Assembly: GCA_021464415.1 (NCBI GenBank)
Contig: CM038471.1
Coordinates: 32,213,234 to 32,277,233 of the forward strand
Direction: 5' to 3'
Source: Lonicera japonica
Taxonomy: Eukaryota > Streptophyta > Magnoliopsida > Dipsacales > Caprifoliaceae
DNA length: 64,000 nt
Both the position numbers and the translations under genes were made by a program. The notes under the pieces are model-generated. The model was not told the origin of the DNA. It saw nothing but the letters and a program-made list of their open reading frames with translations, and searched no databases. Positions 53,757 to 64,000 of the stretch are shown piece after piece; within the stretch, counting starts at the first letter, position 1; each line of letters starts with the position of its first letter.

Positions 53757-56700
53757 CCCGCGATCACTAATGATAGCCCTTGGCGTTCCGAACCTAGAAA
53801 AAATATGAGATTTGACAAAATCTACAACCGCTTTAGCATCATCGGTACGAGTAGCTTTAGCTTCCACCCATTTTGAAACATAATCCACAGCAAGAATAAT
53901 GTAGACATGATTATATGAAGATGGAAAAGGGCCCATGAAATCAATACCCCATACATCAAATATTTCACAAACGATAATAGGGGTAAGTGGCAATTGGTCT
54001 CGACGCCCTATGTTTCCAGTTTTCTGGCATTGTTCGCAAGATTTGCAAAACATATATGCATCACGAAATAAAGTAGGCCAAAACAATCCACACTCTAGCA
54101 CCTTACGAGCGGTTCTCTTGGGACCAAAATGTCCTCCACAAGCATATGAATGACAAAATTTTAGAATTGAATGAATTTCTTTTTCAGATACGCACCTACG
54201 AATAATTTGATCAGAACAATGTTTCCACAAGTAAGGGTCATCCCAAACATAATATTTAGCATCACTTTTTATTTTATCTTTTTGAGCTCTGGACAAATCA
54301 TCTGGTAATGTTCTAGTAACCAAATAATTAACTATATCAGCATACCAAGGGACTGCCTCTTGAATAGAAAAAAAGATACTCATCTGGGAATGAATCTTTT
54401 AATGGTGACGGATCTTCGCTTGTGGCTAATCTACTGAGGTGATCAGCGACTAAGTTTTCTGCACCCTTCTTATCACGTATTTCTAGGTTGAATTCTTGTA
54501 GCAAAAGAATCCACCGAATAAGTCTGGGCTTCGCTTCCTTCTTTAAAAATAAATATTTAAGAGCTGCATGATCAGAGTAAATAATCACTTTAGTACCAAG
54601 CAAATAAGAACGAAATTTTTCCAATGCATAAACAACAGCTAAAAGTTCTTTCTCCGTTGTTGAATAGTTGCTTTAGGCACTATCAAGTGTTCTGGAGGCA
54701 TAATAGATAGCGTGATGGGATTTTCCAACTTTTTGTCCAAGCACGGCACCGACTGCATAATTACTCGCATCGCACATTATTTCGAATGGAAGACTCCAAT
54801 TTGGCGGCTGAATAATTGGTGCTGACGTGAGCATTTCTTTCAATGTATCAAATGCACCTTTACATGCTTCATCAAATTCAAATATCGCATCTTTTTGCAA
54901 TAATTTACAGAGGGGCTGGGTGATTTTGGAAAAGTCCTTGATAAAACGCCGATAAAATCCTGCATGCCCAAGAAAAGAGCGAATCTCCCGCACAGTTGCG
55001 GGGTAAGGCAAAGATTTAATAATATCTATTTTAGCTTTATCGACTTCAATGCCTCTAGCGGATACTACATGGCCCAGAATAATGCCTTGCTCTACCATAA
55101 AATGACATTTCTCATAATTCAAAACTAAGTTTGTTTCTATGCACCTTTCTAGCACTTTCGTAAGGTTAGATAAACATGCATCAAAAGAATCACCATGTAC
55201 TGTAAAATCATCCATGAATACCTCTATGATGTTCTCCACATAATCTGAAAATATACTGACCATACACCTCTGGAACGTAGCAGGAGCATTGCAAAGCCCG
55301 AATGGCATTCGCCGATATGCAAAAGTCCCAAAAGGACAAGTGAATGTGGTTTTCTCTTGATCTTCAGGTGCAACTGGGATTTGATGAAAACCTGAATAGC
55401 CATCGAGACAACAATAATGAGTACGACCTGCTAAACGTTCAAGCATTTGATCAATAAATGGGAGGGGAAAGTGATCTTTTCTGGTTGCAGCATTTAACTT
55501 TCTATAATCAATACATACTCGCCACCCGTTTTGAACACGAGTGGGAACCATTTCTCCCTCAGAATTTTGAATTACTGTCATACCTGTTTTCTTTGGAACA
55601 ACTTGAATCGGACTTACCCACTTACTATCTGAAATTGGATAGATCATACCTGCATCCAAAAGTTTAAGGATTTCTTTCTTTACCACTTCCATCATAGGTG
55701 GATTCAATCTACGTTGAGCTTCTCTAGAGGGCTTACGATCCTCTTCCAATAGTATCTTGTGCATGCATGTTGAAGGGCTTAATCCTTTTATATCAGCGAT
55801 AGTCCACCCAAGGGCCTCCTTATACTCCCTAAGCACCCGAATTAATTTCTCTTCTTCCATAATAGAGAGTTTGTTCGAAATAATGACCGGAAGTGTTTCT
55901 TCTTCTCCCAAAAATGCATATTTCAAATGATCAGGTAGTGGTTTTAATTCTAGTTTTGGTGCCTGCACAATAGAGGGAAGAAGTTTCATGTGAGAAATAG
56001 GCAATTCAATTTGAGACACATTATACTTTACCGGATGAAGCGAATCTAATTCATGTATTGCATCTTGCAATTCAAATTCTTCAACAAAATTGCTCACAAC
56101 GTCCTTTAATGCTTCAAGAGTGAAACTCCTGCTTAGTACAACTTTTAGTTTATCATCATCAGCAAGTTCAAAAGAATCTTGTACCAAGGGGTCAATAACA
56201 TCTAAAACACAAACGGAGGACACATCACTAGGATATCTCATGGCATCATAAATATTAAATTTAATAGTTTCACCATCGAATTCCATCGTAAGAGTACCAT
56301 CATGCACATCAATTTTAGTTCTAGCTGTCTTAAGGAATGGTCTCCCTAATAAAATTGGGGCTAATTTAGAAGAATTATCTTCTTCCATATCAAGTATATA
56401 AAAATCAGCAGGAAAGACCAATTCATTAACTTGTACTAAGACGTCTTCTAAAACTCCTTCAGGGTATACATTAGACCTATCAGCTAGTTGAATAATCACA
56501 CCTGTTTCTTTTAGTGAACCTATATTCAAAGATGAGTAAATTGATAGAGGCATGACATTGATTGAGGCTCCTAGGTCTAGCATTGCTTTCTCAATCTTAG
56601 CATCACCTATTTTGCAAGGGATAGTGAACATACCTGGGTCCTTGCACTTAGGAGGTAATTTTTTCTGTAATACAGCTGAAACGTTTTCCCCTACAGTTAC

Positions 56701-58428
56701 TTTTTCATTACCTTTTAGCTTCCTCTTATTGGTGCATAGTTCTTTTAGAAACTTAGCATACCGAGGCACCTGTTTAATTGCATCTAGTAATGGAATATTT
56801 ACCTCAACTTTGCGAAAGGTTTCAAGGATTTCTTTCTCCTCCTCTTCTTTTTTGGATTTGTTCAATCTAGTGGGGAAAGGGGGCCTTGTCACCAAAACAT
56901 CGGGTTGCTTCATATTAAGGCTTTCAGGTAGGTCAGTGTGAGGTTGTGGTACAACTACTTCTTTTTCAGCTTCTTTTTTTGGCGCATTTTGCTTCCTCTT
57001 GCTAGGTTCCTTCAACTCCGTACCACTTCTTAAAGTGATTGCACTAGCATTTTGCCTTGGGTTCACCACGGTTTGTGAGGGTAATTTCCCCGATCCTTGA
57101 GACTCTAACCGGCTCACTGTAGTTGCCAATTGACTCATTTGATTCTCCAAATTCTGGATGCTCGTCCTTGTTTCCTGTTGAAATTGCTTTGTGTTAGTTG
57201 CAAGTGATTTAACAATTTCTTCCAAAGACATACCTGAGTTGGGATTTGGCTGTGTTGGAGCTGGTTGCCTACGATATTGGTGTTGTTGGAAATTTGAAGG
57301 TTGAGCTCCATAGCTAAGATTAGGATGATCCTTCCACCCTGGGTTGTAAAAATTTGAATAAAGGTCATACTTCCTTTGTGGTGGGCCTGGAAATCCTCCA
57401 GCTGCATTAGCATGCTCAAAAGAATCTTCTTGAAGTGTAGAGCACGCGTCGGTTGGATGATTAGTAGCGGCGCAAATTCCACACGCTTTCAACTGTTGCA
57501 TATTCCCTACAGCCATTTGTTGAACAAGAGAAGTTAGATTTGCTAATTGATTCTCAATTGAAGATATATTTACCTCATTCACCCTTTTAATGGGGGTGTT
57601 TTGTCTAGATCCGAACTGTTGTGAATTAGCAGCCATGGTGGAGATTAATTCTTTAGCGGCAGTGGGTGTTTTATTCACTATGGCTCCTCCGCTAGCGGCA
57701 TCCATCATATTCCTCTCCAAGGTTAGTAGCCCTTCGTAGAAATATTGAATAAGCAATTGTTCAGAAATTCCATGTTGTGGACAGCTTGCACATAATTGTT
57801 TGAATCTTTCCCAATACTCATGAAGGGTTTCAGTATCATGCTGTTTGATCCCACAGATTTCCCTTCTAATACCTGCAGCTCGTGAAGCAGGGAAAAATTT
57901 ATCAAGAAACAACCTTACCAATCCTGTCCATGTGGTTATAGAGCCTGGAGGTAGATAAAATAGCCAATCCTTTGCTCTATCGGCTAATGAGAATGGAAAA
58001 GCGCGCAATTTAATTTGTTCTTCAGTTACGCCTTGCGGCTTCATGCTTGAACATACTACATGGAACTCTTTTAGATGTTTGTGAGGATCTTCATTCTCGA
58101 GGCCACGAAATTTGGGAAGCAAATGGATTAGACCAGATTTTAATTCAAAGTCCACTTCTAAAGCTGGATATTGAATGCAAAGTGGCTGTTGATTCACATT
58201 TGGTGCAGTCAATTCCCTTAAGGTTCTTTCCTCGTTGGCCATTTCTGGTTCAGTTTCAGAGTCACTGGACAACGAATCAATTAAATCAACAGCTAAATTT
58301 AATCCGGGTGATGAAGATGAAGATGAAGAAATTTGGTTCCTCAACTTAGCTTCCTTCCTTAGTCTTCGAGCGGTTTTCTCAATTTCAGGATCGTACTGCA
58401 ATTCACATGTACGAGAAGAACGGGGCAT
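53757..58428 (-). pseudogene. Athila gag-pol, unit 2, 5' part (split and mutated)
   Basis: From the ATG at 58428 it matches unit 1 through gag, DLGAS protease, RT (FMDDF) and into RNase H. A CAA-to-TAA change (54673-54675) stops it just after [10 protein letters not shown]. Downstream an A run of seven instead of six (54368-54374) shifts the frame before integrase. The integrase frame then continues to 53757, where the Tat element interrupts it. So this copy carries a nonsense change, a frameshift and an insertion, while its LTRs and remaining sequence are almost identical to unit 1. Confidence 0.95.
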
Positions 58429-58478
58429 AAAAGGAACAAAATAATATATAAAGAAAAATTAATTCTATTTAATACCAG

Positions 58479-58496
58479 TCCCCGGCAACGGCGCCA
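58479..58496 (-). other. Athila primer binding site, unit 2
   Basis: Identical to 29465-29482 (tRNA-Asp complement), five bases inside LTR3. Confidence 0.9.
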
Positions 58497-58501
58497 AAAT
58501 T

Positions 58502-59834
58502 TGATGGGTGTCGAATCCAACAAAAATAATTCCTACTCAAATTTTGATTAAATTGTGTATAACGGTGAGCAAGGTCGAATCCACAGAGACTGGTTAGACT
58601 TAATTCTTCAAATAATAAAAGAAATGGGGTTTTTGGAATTTTGTAATTTAAAAGAAATCAATTGAAAGTAGTTAAAAAGAGATATCAATATTTATGAAAG
58701 ATCTAGCCCAAGGTATATTCTCAGAATTGATTCATTGAATTGATCATCGATGCAAAAATAAATCTTTTATCCTTTACTAAATTGGTTATAGTTATTGATA
58801 CGATCTAATAACCAATCTTTCCTTACTTTGTCGATAATCAAGGTACGACCGTTAATTACTTCTCTAATCAATAAACAACCCTAGAAAAGCTCATAGGATT
58901 TAATTTACCAACAGCATTAATAACTAGAGAGACCCAATTCTAATCAGTGGATACAAAAGTAGGATCCATTTAAATTAGATTATATATCCCCACAACATAA
59001 ACTTTGACTATGTTATTTTACCACTTATATTAGATCACCTAAACAATTACGGATTTAGATTTTCTAATTGGCAGTATATTGTTTCATCAATCAAGACAAC
59101 GTGCACTTTGTATTAATTAATCAACAATAATATAATCAAACATAGAAGATATATAAATAGCAGAGAATAAAAGAGTAATAGAAATTAATTAGATCTCACA
59201 ATTCTTGAAGAATCAAAACCTTGAATAACCTTGAACTAGAATAATAGCTTAGCAATCCATGGAGCAAAGAAAGTCTTCTAACTTCGAGAAAGGAGAAAGA
59301 AAATAATATATTGTTGTGTATATTCTACTCCTAACCCTTACCTAATATTTATAGGCCTAAAACAAGAACCATAATAAAACTCTAATTCCTCCTAAAAATA
59401 GGAGTCCTAAAAGAAAGCAACTAAATATTGTTTCCTAATTAAAATAAAAAGCTACTAAGGAAATAAATAAGATACCAAAACAATTACAAAAACTAATTAA
59501 GTTATTCTGCCAACTGGGAGAACACGCTAAAAATTAGAATTGAATTTCGGAATTGGAGCGCGCCCACGGCTTAACAAAACAGCACTTCTGTCTTTTGGAC
59601 ACAGCTCCTAGCTTTGGCGTGCCCACGGCTTACGCAATTACTTCTTCTGGCTTTTCACTTTTTCCAACTTAGCTTCTTTCATCTTAAACTTGGGCTTTTA
59701 GCTCATTTATCTTTATATCCATCATATTTCCTACATAAACACGATATGCAATTAATATTCGCAAATTAAGCATTTTAAAACTAATAAATCATGGGAATAT
59801 ATCTCAAGATAAATAACAATTATGCGTCTTATCA
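58502..59834 (-). repeat. Athila LTR3 (1333 bp)
   Basis: Nearly identical to LTR2, with about three substitutions seen by eye (near 58846, 58960 and 59726). Its right border CTTATCA is followed by CATTTATTGTC, the host flank rather than a purine tract, so this is the outer 5' end of the array. Confidence 0.95.
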
Positions 59835-61429
59835 CATTTATTGTCATTAAACAAGGTAATTTGTTATTTTTCCTTATAAATTACCCACATCCTTGACACT
59901 CAACACAAAAGAGCTGGTTGTGAATAATAAGTGTCTCTGTCGAGGTTTGAGCGGGTCTAAAGATGTAAGATAAGCCTTGTAAAAGGTTTGAAACTTCATG
60001 TATGGACCAGAGTAGCATTTCATATTCGTCTTTAGTAGAGAACCATGGTGTTTGAATTCCAAACCTCCTTCATAACACGTAGCCATTTATCGAAGCTCTT
60101 TGAAGAGTTATGTTGCTTTATCAAAGATCGTGCCTAGTGGATGTCTTTGTTCTTGGGGGTCGTGCCGGCATGCAGTCGATTGATGGGAGATGTTTTGCCA
60201 ATTAAGGGGATTGTTGGCTTCCCTTGAAGTCTCATAAAAACCTTCTTGCCATAGAGAAAAAATTTAACTTTCTCTTTTCGACATTTAGTCTTTAATTCAA
60301 GAACATTAGGAACTCTAGCTCTTTTTCTCCATTCCTCGTGGCTTACAAAAGGTCATTTGGAGCGTTTTTAAGAGGTTTTCCAATGTTACTTTGTCAGTTC
60401 TTCTCTAAAGAGCTTATTTCTTTGCCCCTAGAACCCTTATCTCTACCATCTCTAGGTTAATGGCCCACTTCACAAATTTGCATTAAGACTTAGGTTCTGT
60501 AAAAGTACCCGCCCACAATGAAGTTGGTTCTTCTATGGGAAACACTTTTATGCTATTTTCTGATGTATGGACGATTGGCATTATCGATAGCCAGGGCCAA
60601 ATAGGAAGGATTTGGGTGCTTTCCCCAGTCTAGAGCACTAACAAAGACATTGAAAAGTACATGGAGTATCTCAGTTCTTTAAGTGCATTTCTATTCAAAT
60701 CCACATCCCAATGCTAAAGCATAAATACCAGATCCCTGACTTAGTTAGGATTAAGGCTTCAGGTCCAGTATGAGAAGACTTGTTACTATCATCTAGGGGA
60801 GGTTTGCTTTTACAAAGTAACCTTCAAACACTGGTCAAATTTCCCATGGACGATCATTTATGAGAGCTTTTGGTGACAATGAACTTTCGCGGTCCTAGGT
60901 ATCCCCAAACATGTGGTCGTGCTTAATCGGGTCCGTTTTGATCTTAAAAGCTTTATCTGCTAGGATCCACAATATTTTGATGGAGGAATTCAGCATCATT
61001 TTCCAGCAAAAGGACATTAATGGGAAAGCTAGGGGAGTTCTTAGTTGCCTTATTAAACTAGGAGCTCCAAAGATCATCCAAGGGTTTGCCATATGACATT
61101 TAGAACTGGAATAAGAGGTTATTTTATGGTCATAATGAGAATTAGGAGCACAATTTGAGGTATCCCAACATCTATGGCCTCAAACACTAGTTCACAGAGC
61201 CAGAATCCATAAGTAAGTGTCTCTTACTCCTCAAATACATAAATTCATTTTTTTTTATATAAAGAGGCTTTATCTGACTTTTATTTTTTAGCCTTTTATT
61301 AAAGGAGAATAAACCCGAGCTGGTGGAATCAACTTTAGATAAATGTTAAGGACTTCATATTCAAGAATTATACTGATATAGTGGTCTTAGATATACTGTG
61401 GATGTGGGATCTGGATCCTAGGCCTTCTA
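59835..61429. other. Flanking DNA, possibly decayed coding sequence
   Basis: No intact gene. On the plus strand short stretches read as protein-like (for example around 60460-60610) but with many stops and frame changes. It may be the front part of the decayed gene to the right. I cannot assign a family. Confidence 0.4.
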
Positions 61430-63143
61430 ACATGGACCTCAATATTTTATCAATGGAGGACCTAAAGCCTATAGATGTGTTGAAGCTCTCCATCCACAAC
61501 AACCCAGGAATTAAGGCCTTAGAGGCACCAAAAAGGGACTAGGAGCTAGTGGAGGATATGGAAGCTGAAAAAGGAGGTCTACAAATGAGGGCTTCCAAAC
61601 GACCTGTCAACAGCTCCTCTAGTGATACTGCTTTGAAGGTTGCTCCCCTCCAATATGTCCCAATTGTGACAAATGAAGTAAGCCTTCCATTATATTTGTA
61701 CTTGACAACATTTCCTTCTTATTTTCTAACTCTTTTATGCCTTTGTTTGGCAGAGCTGGCCATCGGTGTAAATTCTAACAAGATCACCAAGAAGATGAGC
61801 ACTCTTTTCAGGGGTATGTCTCGTTATAAGAGGCCTAGAAGGCTAGATTTGGTTAGTGAGGGTGTCCTCACATTGCCAAAGGCCTTAATATATACTGATC
61901 CATCCTCTACCGCTGCTCTCCGTCCAGAGGACATATAGACTTGGATGGACCTTATGACTACCCCTTTAGGGATTTACATCTATTGAGCCTAGAAAATACA
62001 GCTTTAAAGAAAAAAAGTACCACTAAATACATTGATGCCTCGAGCTCCCCTACCAAAGATCCGAATCATACACGGGAGAAAGTTAAAGAGAATGTAGTTA
62101 TTACTGGAGCTAAGGTAACCCTAGCCCAGACCTCGTCTCCCAACAAACCTAGCACTAATGTGCCCAATTTTAATTTTCAAGATGGGTTTAGTTTTTTCAT
62201 GAAGGGTTTGACATTGACATCTCTTACCTAGGAAATTTTAAATTAAGTAAGGGATAAGGGAACAAAGTCCATGGCCAATTCCTTTGGTTTTCACATGAGC
62301 CATGTAATAATCTTGTCTCTCTATTTTCAGTGTTGATGTCTCTTTTTATGCTTATTAACCTCATCTTCTTTCCTATTTAGGCCATAAATCTTTTTTATTC
62401 CTCGTTTCATTTGGTTAAGAATGTGTGAACTCTGTGGGCATCTTTGCTCTCCAAGATGAGCTCTTCAACACACAAGATAATCTCTATTATATAAAGAATG
62501 ACTTGGCCATGGCTGAGGAAGAAAGAGGGTCATGTTGGTACAAGCTAACAACATGCTCTCTGAGACTGAGGGCTTGAGAAGCAAAGTTGACAACTTCAAC
62601 ATGTTTGGTAAGATGGAGTCGGGCTGCAAAATGTTAGAGCAATGGTTTGAGGTCCATGAGCAAGATGCGTTTGTTTTTATATCTAAATCAATTCAGGCTA
62701 GAGAAAACCTCCTTTCAACTGGAACTGCATTGGATATAGCTTAAAGGCCCGCAGAGCTGGAGCGCAAGGGCAAAGAGGATGGCGAGGCCAGATTAAGAGA
62801 TCTTCAAGCTCGGTTGTCTTTTAAAGAGGCTGAGGTTTTCACTTTTCACCATCATCATGAGGCCACCAAAGTTTAGGTCTCTGATTTAGAGAAATAGCTC
62901 AAAGAGCTAAACGAATCCATTCCTGCAATAGAGCTACATGCTATAGAAGATTTATGCGGTCGTAAGGGGCATTTTTTAAAGATCTCAGACTCTTTTGTCA
63001 CAGGTTTCTACAAGTCCAAGAAGCTCACTTTACGAACGATTGAGGACTATGAGAAACTTGAGGTCCTTTCAGAGATTGAGGTGATTCCAAATTTAGTGGC
63101 CAAGATTGCTAAAAAAAGGCATGACGCCATTGTGATCGTCTAA
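61430..63143 (+). pseudogene. Decayed spliced gene with coiled-coil part, unknown family
   Basis: Open plus-strand pieces follow each other: 61549-61938 (broken by a likely intron, GTAAGCC at about 61678 to TTTGGCAG at about 61753), 61941-62231, 62532-62744, then pieces with single stops to RTIEDYEKLEVLSEIEVIP and a stop at 63143. The later part is rich in Glu/Lys/Leu heptads (LSETEGLRSKVDNF; ELERKGKEDGEARLRDLQ), typical of a coiled coil. Similar coiled-coil proteins accompany plant gypsy-type elements, but I do not recognise a specific domain. At least five stops or frame changes make it a pseudogene. Confidence 0.45.
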
Positions 63144-64000
63144 CCAATTAGGGTAAAAGAGTTAGATGTATTGGCCAAATAGGAAACAAGCCTCCCTACT
63201 CCAAGTGTGACCCCTGGTAATGAGGAGGTATGTCAAGACCAAGACTAACAACACCATTAGAAAACCTCTGCTTCCTTTTTTTTTACTATAAATATACATC
63301 TCATTAATGAAAGGAAGTTTCTTTTCTTTACTTGTTGTGTGATTATGTTCTAACACTTGTTTATATTTTACCTATGTTTTATTGGAGAATGATAACTATT
63401 GGTTAAGTACCCTATACCCCTAAAACTTAGAAAAAATAAAGAAAATGGGGAAGAACTCAGTAGAAAATCATAAGTAAAGCCTTGATTTACTTAATAGGAA
63501 CTAGGTTGGTTGATCATCAAGATTTTAGTTAAGTCTACGAAGTGGGTGCCCCCCATGACTTAGTTATATTCTTGAGGATATCAAGGATCTTATTCCTATT
63601 TTGCCTAGTCACATAAGTCTTTTTGAAATGCAAACGACCTTTTATATGTCTATTTGATTGATAATTTGCCCTTTTTTGGAGAGGGTTTTTTAATATGAAG
63701 ACAAGAACTATCTTTATAACTTTTCATGGACTTGGTTAAGTCAAGAAAGTGGCTGCCCCCTAACTTAAGCAATTTCTTCCTTCGAAAACGTTTTTTAAGT
63801 GTTTAAATGAGCATATATGCCCTGCTACAGTTTTGTCAGTTCTCAATAGATTTTATAGACCTATTTCATTAATGGAACTTACCCACTTGTTGTAGATTTT
63901 TGTTTATGCTTGTATTATTTGACAATTTTGCATTTTTGATTAAGTCTTGTAGACCCATGGCCCTCAATAAATAAGTTAAATTTTGACAAATATATGAAAT
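63144..64000. other. AT-rich flank, no gene recognised
   Basis: No supported gene. Two stretches share the phrase 'AAGTGGGTGCCCCCCATGACTTAG' type (63540-63565 and, diverged, 63740-63770), possibly a weak internal repeat. Confidence 0.4.

Larger units (their letters stand above)
34739..53761 (-). mobile_element. Tat/Ogre-type Ty3/gypsy element, 19 kb, TSD CCCGC
   Basis: The element is 34744-53756 (19,013 bp) with TSD CCCGC (34739-34743 and 53757-53761). The intact Athila copy in unit 1 (about 24750) shows the uninterrupted target. The two LTRs are each 1575 bp and differ by about eight substitutions and two one-base indels by eye. On the minus strand: 5' LTR, primer site, gag, pol (protease, RT, RNase H, second RNase H, integrase), then about 8 kb of antisense cargo, then the 3' LTR. 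The second archaeal-type RNase H, the great length and the antisense ORFs between pol and 3' LTR place it in the Tat lineage. Confidence 0.95.
19084..59834 (-). mobile_element. Tandem Athila (Ty3/gypsy) array: three LTRs, two internal regions
   Basis: From left to right: gag fragment, LTR1 (19495-20828), internal region 1 (20829-29487), LTR2 (29488-30820), internal region 2 (30821-58501, split by a Tat element at 34744-53756), LTR3 (58502-59834). All parts read on the minus strand. LTR2 has a purine tract on one side and a primer site on the other, so it serves both units. Sharing of LTRs between adjacent units is what unequal recombination between LTRs produces. The Athila assignment rests on the gag sequence, the DLGAS protease, the tRNA-Asp-type primer site and the extra ORF after integrase. 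No TSD can be assigned because the left end is truncated. Confidence 0.9.

Noticed and set aside
19080..59839. Possible CATTT target duplication at both ends of the Athila array
   Set aside because: The left CATTT lies in the hairpin at a truncated gag end, not at an LTR border, so the match is probably chance.

Overview
This is a stretch of plant nuclear DNA. Spliced TIR-domain genes, Ty1/copia, Athila and Tat/Ogre-type Ty3/gypsy elements and hAT-like elements all point to a eudicot; I cannot name the species. There is no bacterial gene, CRISPR array or recognisable tRNA/rRNA. Apart from one TIR gene, nearly every coding sequence belongs to a transposable element.

Bases 1-19,000 are an AT-rich, locally duplicated remnant of a TIR resistance-gene cluster, read on the minus strand. 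It holds two TIR pseudogenes (369-896 and 2838-3030) and one apparently intact two-exon gene (12254-11121). In that gene a TIR domain is joined in frame to a CCHC zinc knuckle and a GRF-like zinc finger instead of NB-ARC/LRR. Inserted here are a rearranged copia element (3380-7413, TSD TGTAT), two hAT-like non-autonomous elements (10014-10613 and 16025-16680), and a solo LTR (12820-13496, TSD AGTAT). A segmental duplication (about 3355-3379 plus 7414-7790, versus 9945-10960) supplies the empty sites of both the copia and the first hAT.

Bases 19,084-59,834 are a nested retrotransposon complex on the minus strand. The outer layer is a tandem Athila array: gag fragment, LTR1, complete internal region 1, LTR2, internal region 2, LTR3. 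The integrase of internal region 2 is split by a 19-kb Tat/Ogre-type element (34744-53756) with 1575-bp LTRs and TSD CCCGC. This Tat element encodes gag, then pol with two G-patch-like motifs and an extra archaeal-type RNase H. Between pol and its 3' LTR are about 8 kb of antisense (plus-strand) cargo: a five-exon gene with a plant-mobile-domain-like region (38169-42600) and a second ORF (43055-44310). The cargo region also has two minisatellites, one filling the first intron of the five-exon gene.

The most striking signal is a 12-bp perfect palindrome, TGTCGCGCGACA. It is clustered just upstream of a TATA box in three promoters of the Tat element: nine sites in each LTR, three before the first antisense gene and three before the second. 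The sense and antisense genes of one mobile element therefore appear to share a regulatory module.

Bases 59,835-64,000 are flanking DNA with a decayed, once-spliced plus-strand coding region of unknown function. Element ages are relative only: all LTR pairs are almost identical by eye, so the insertions look recent, yet several pol genes already carry frameshifts or stops.
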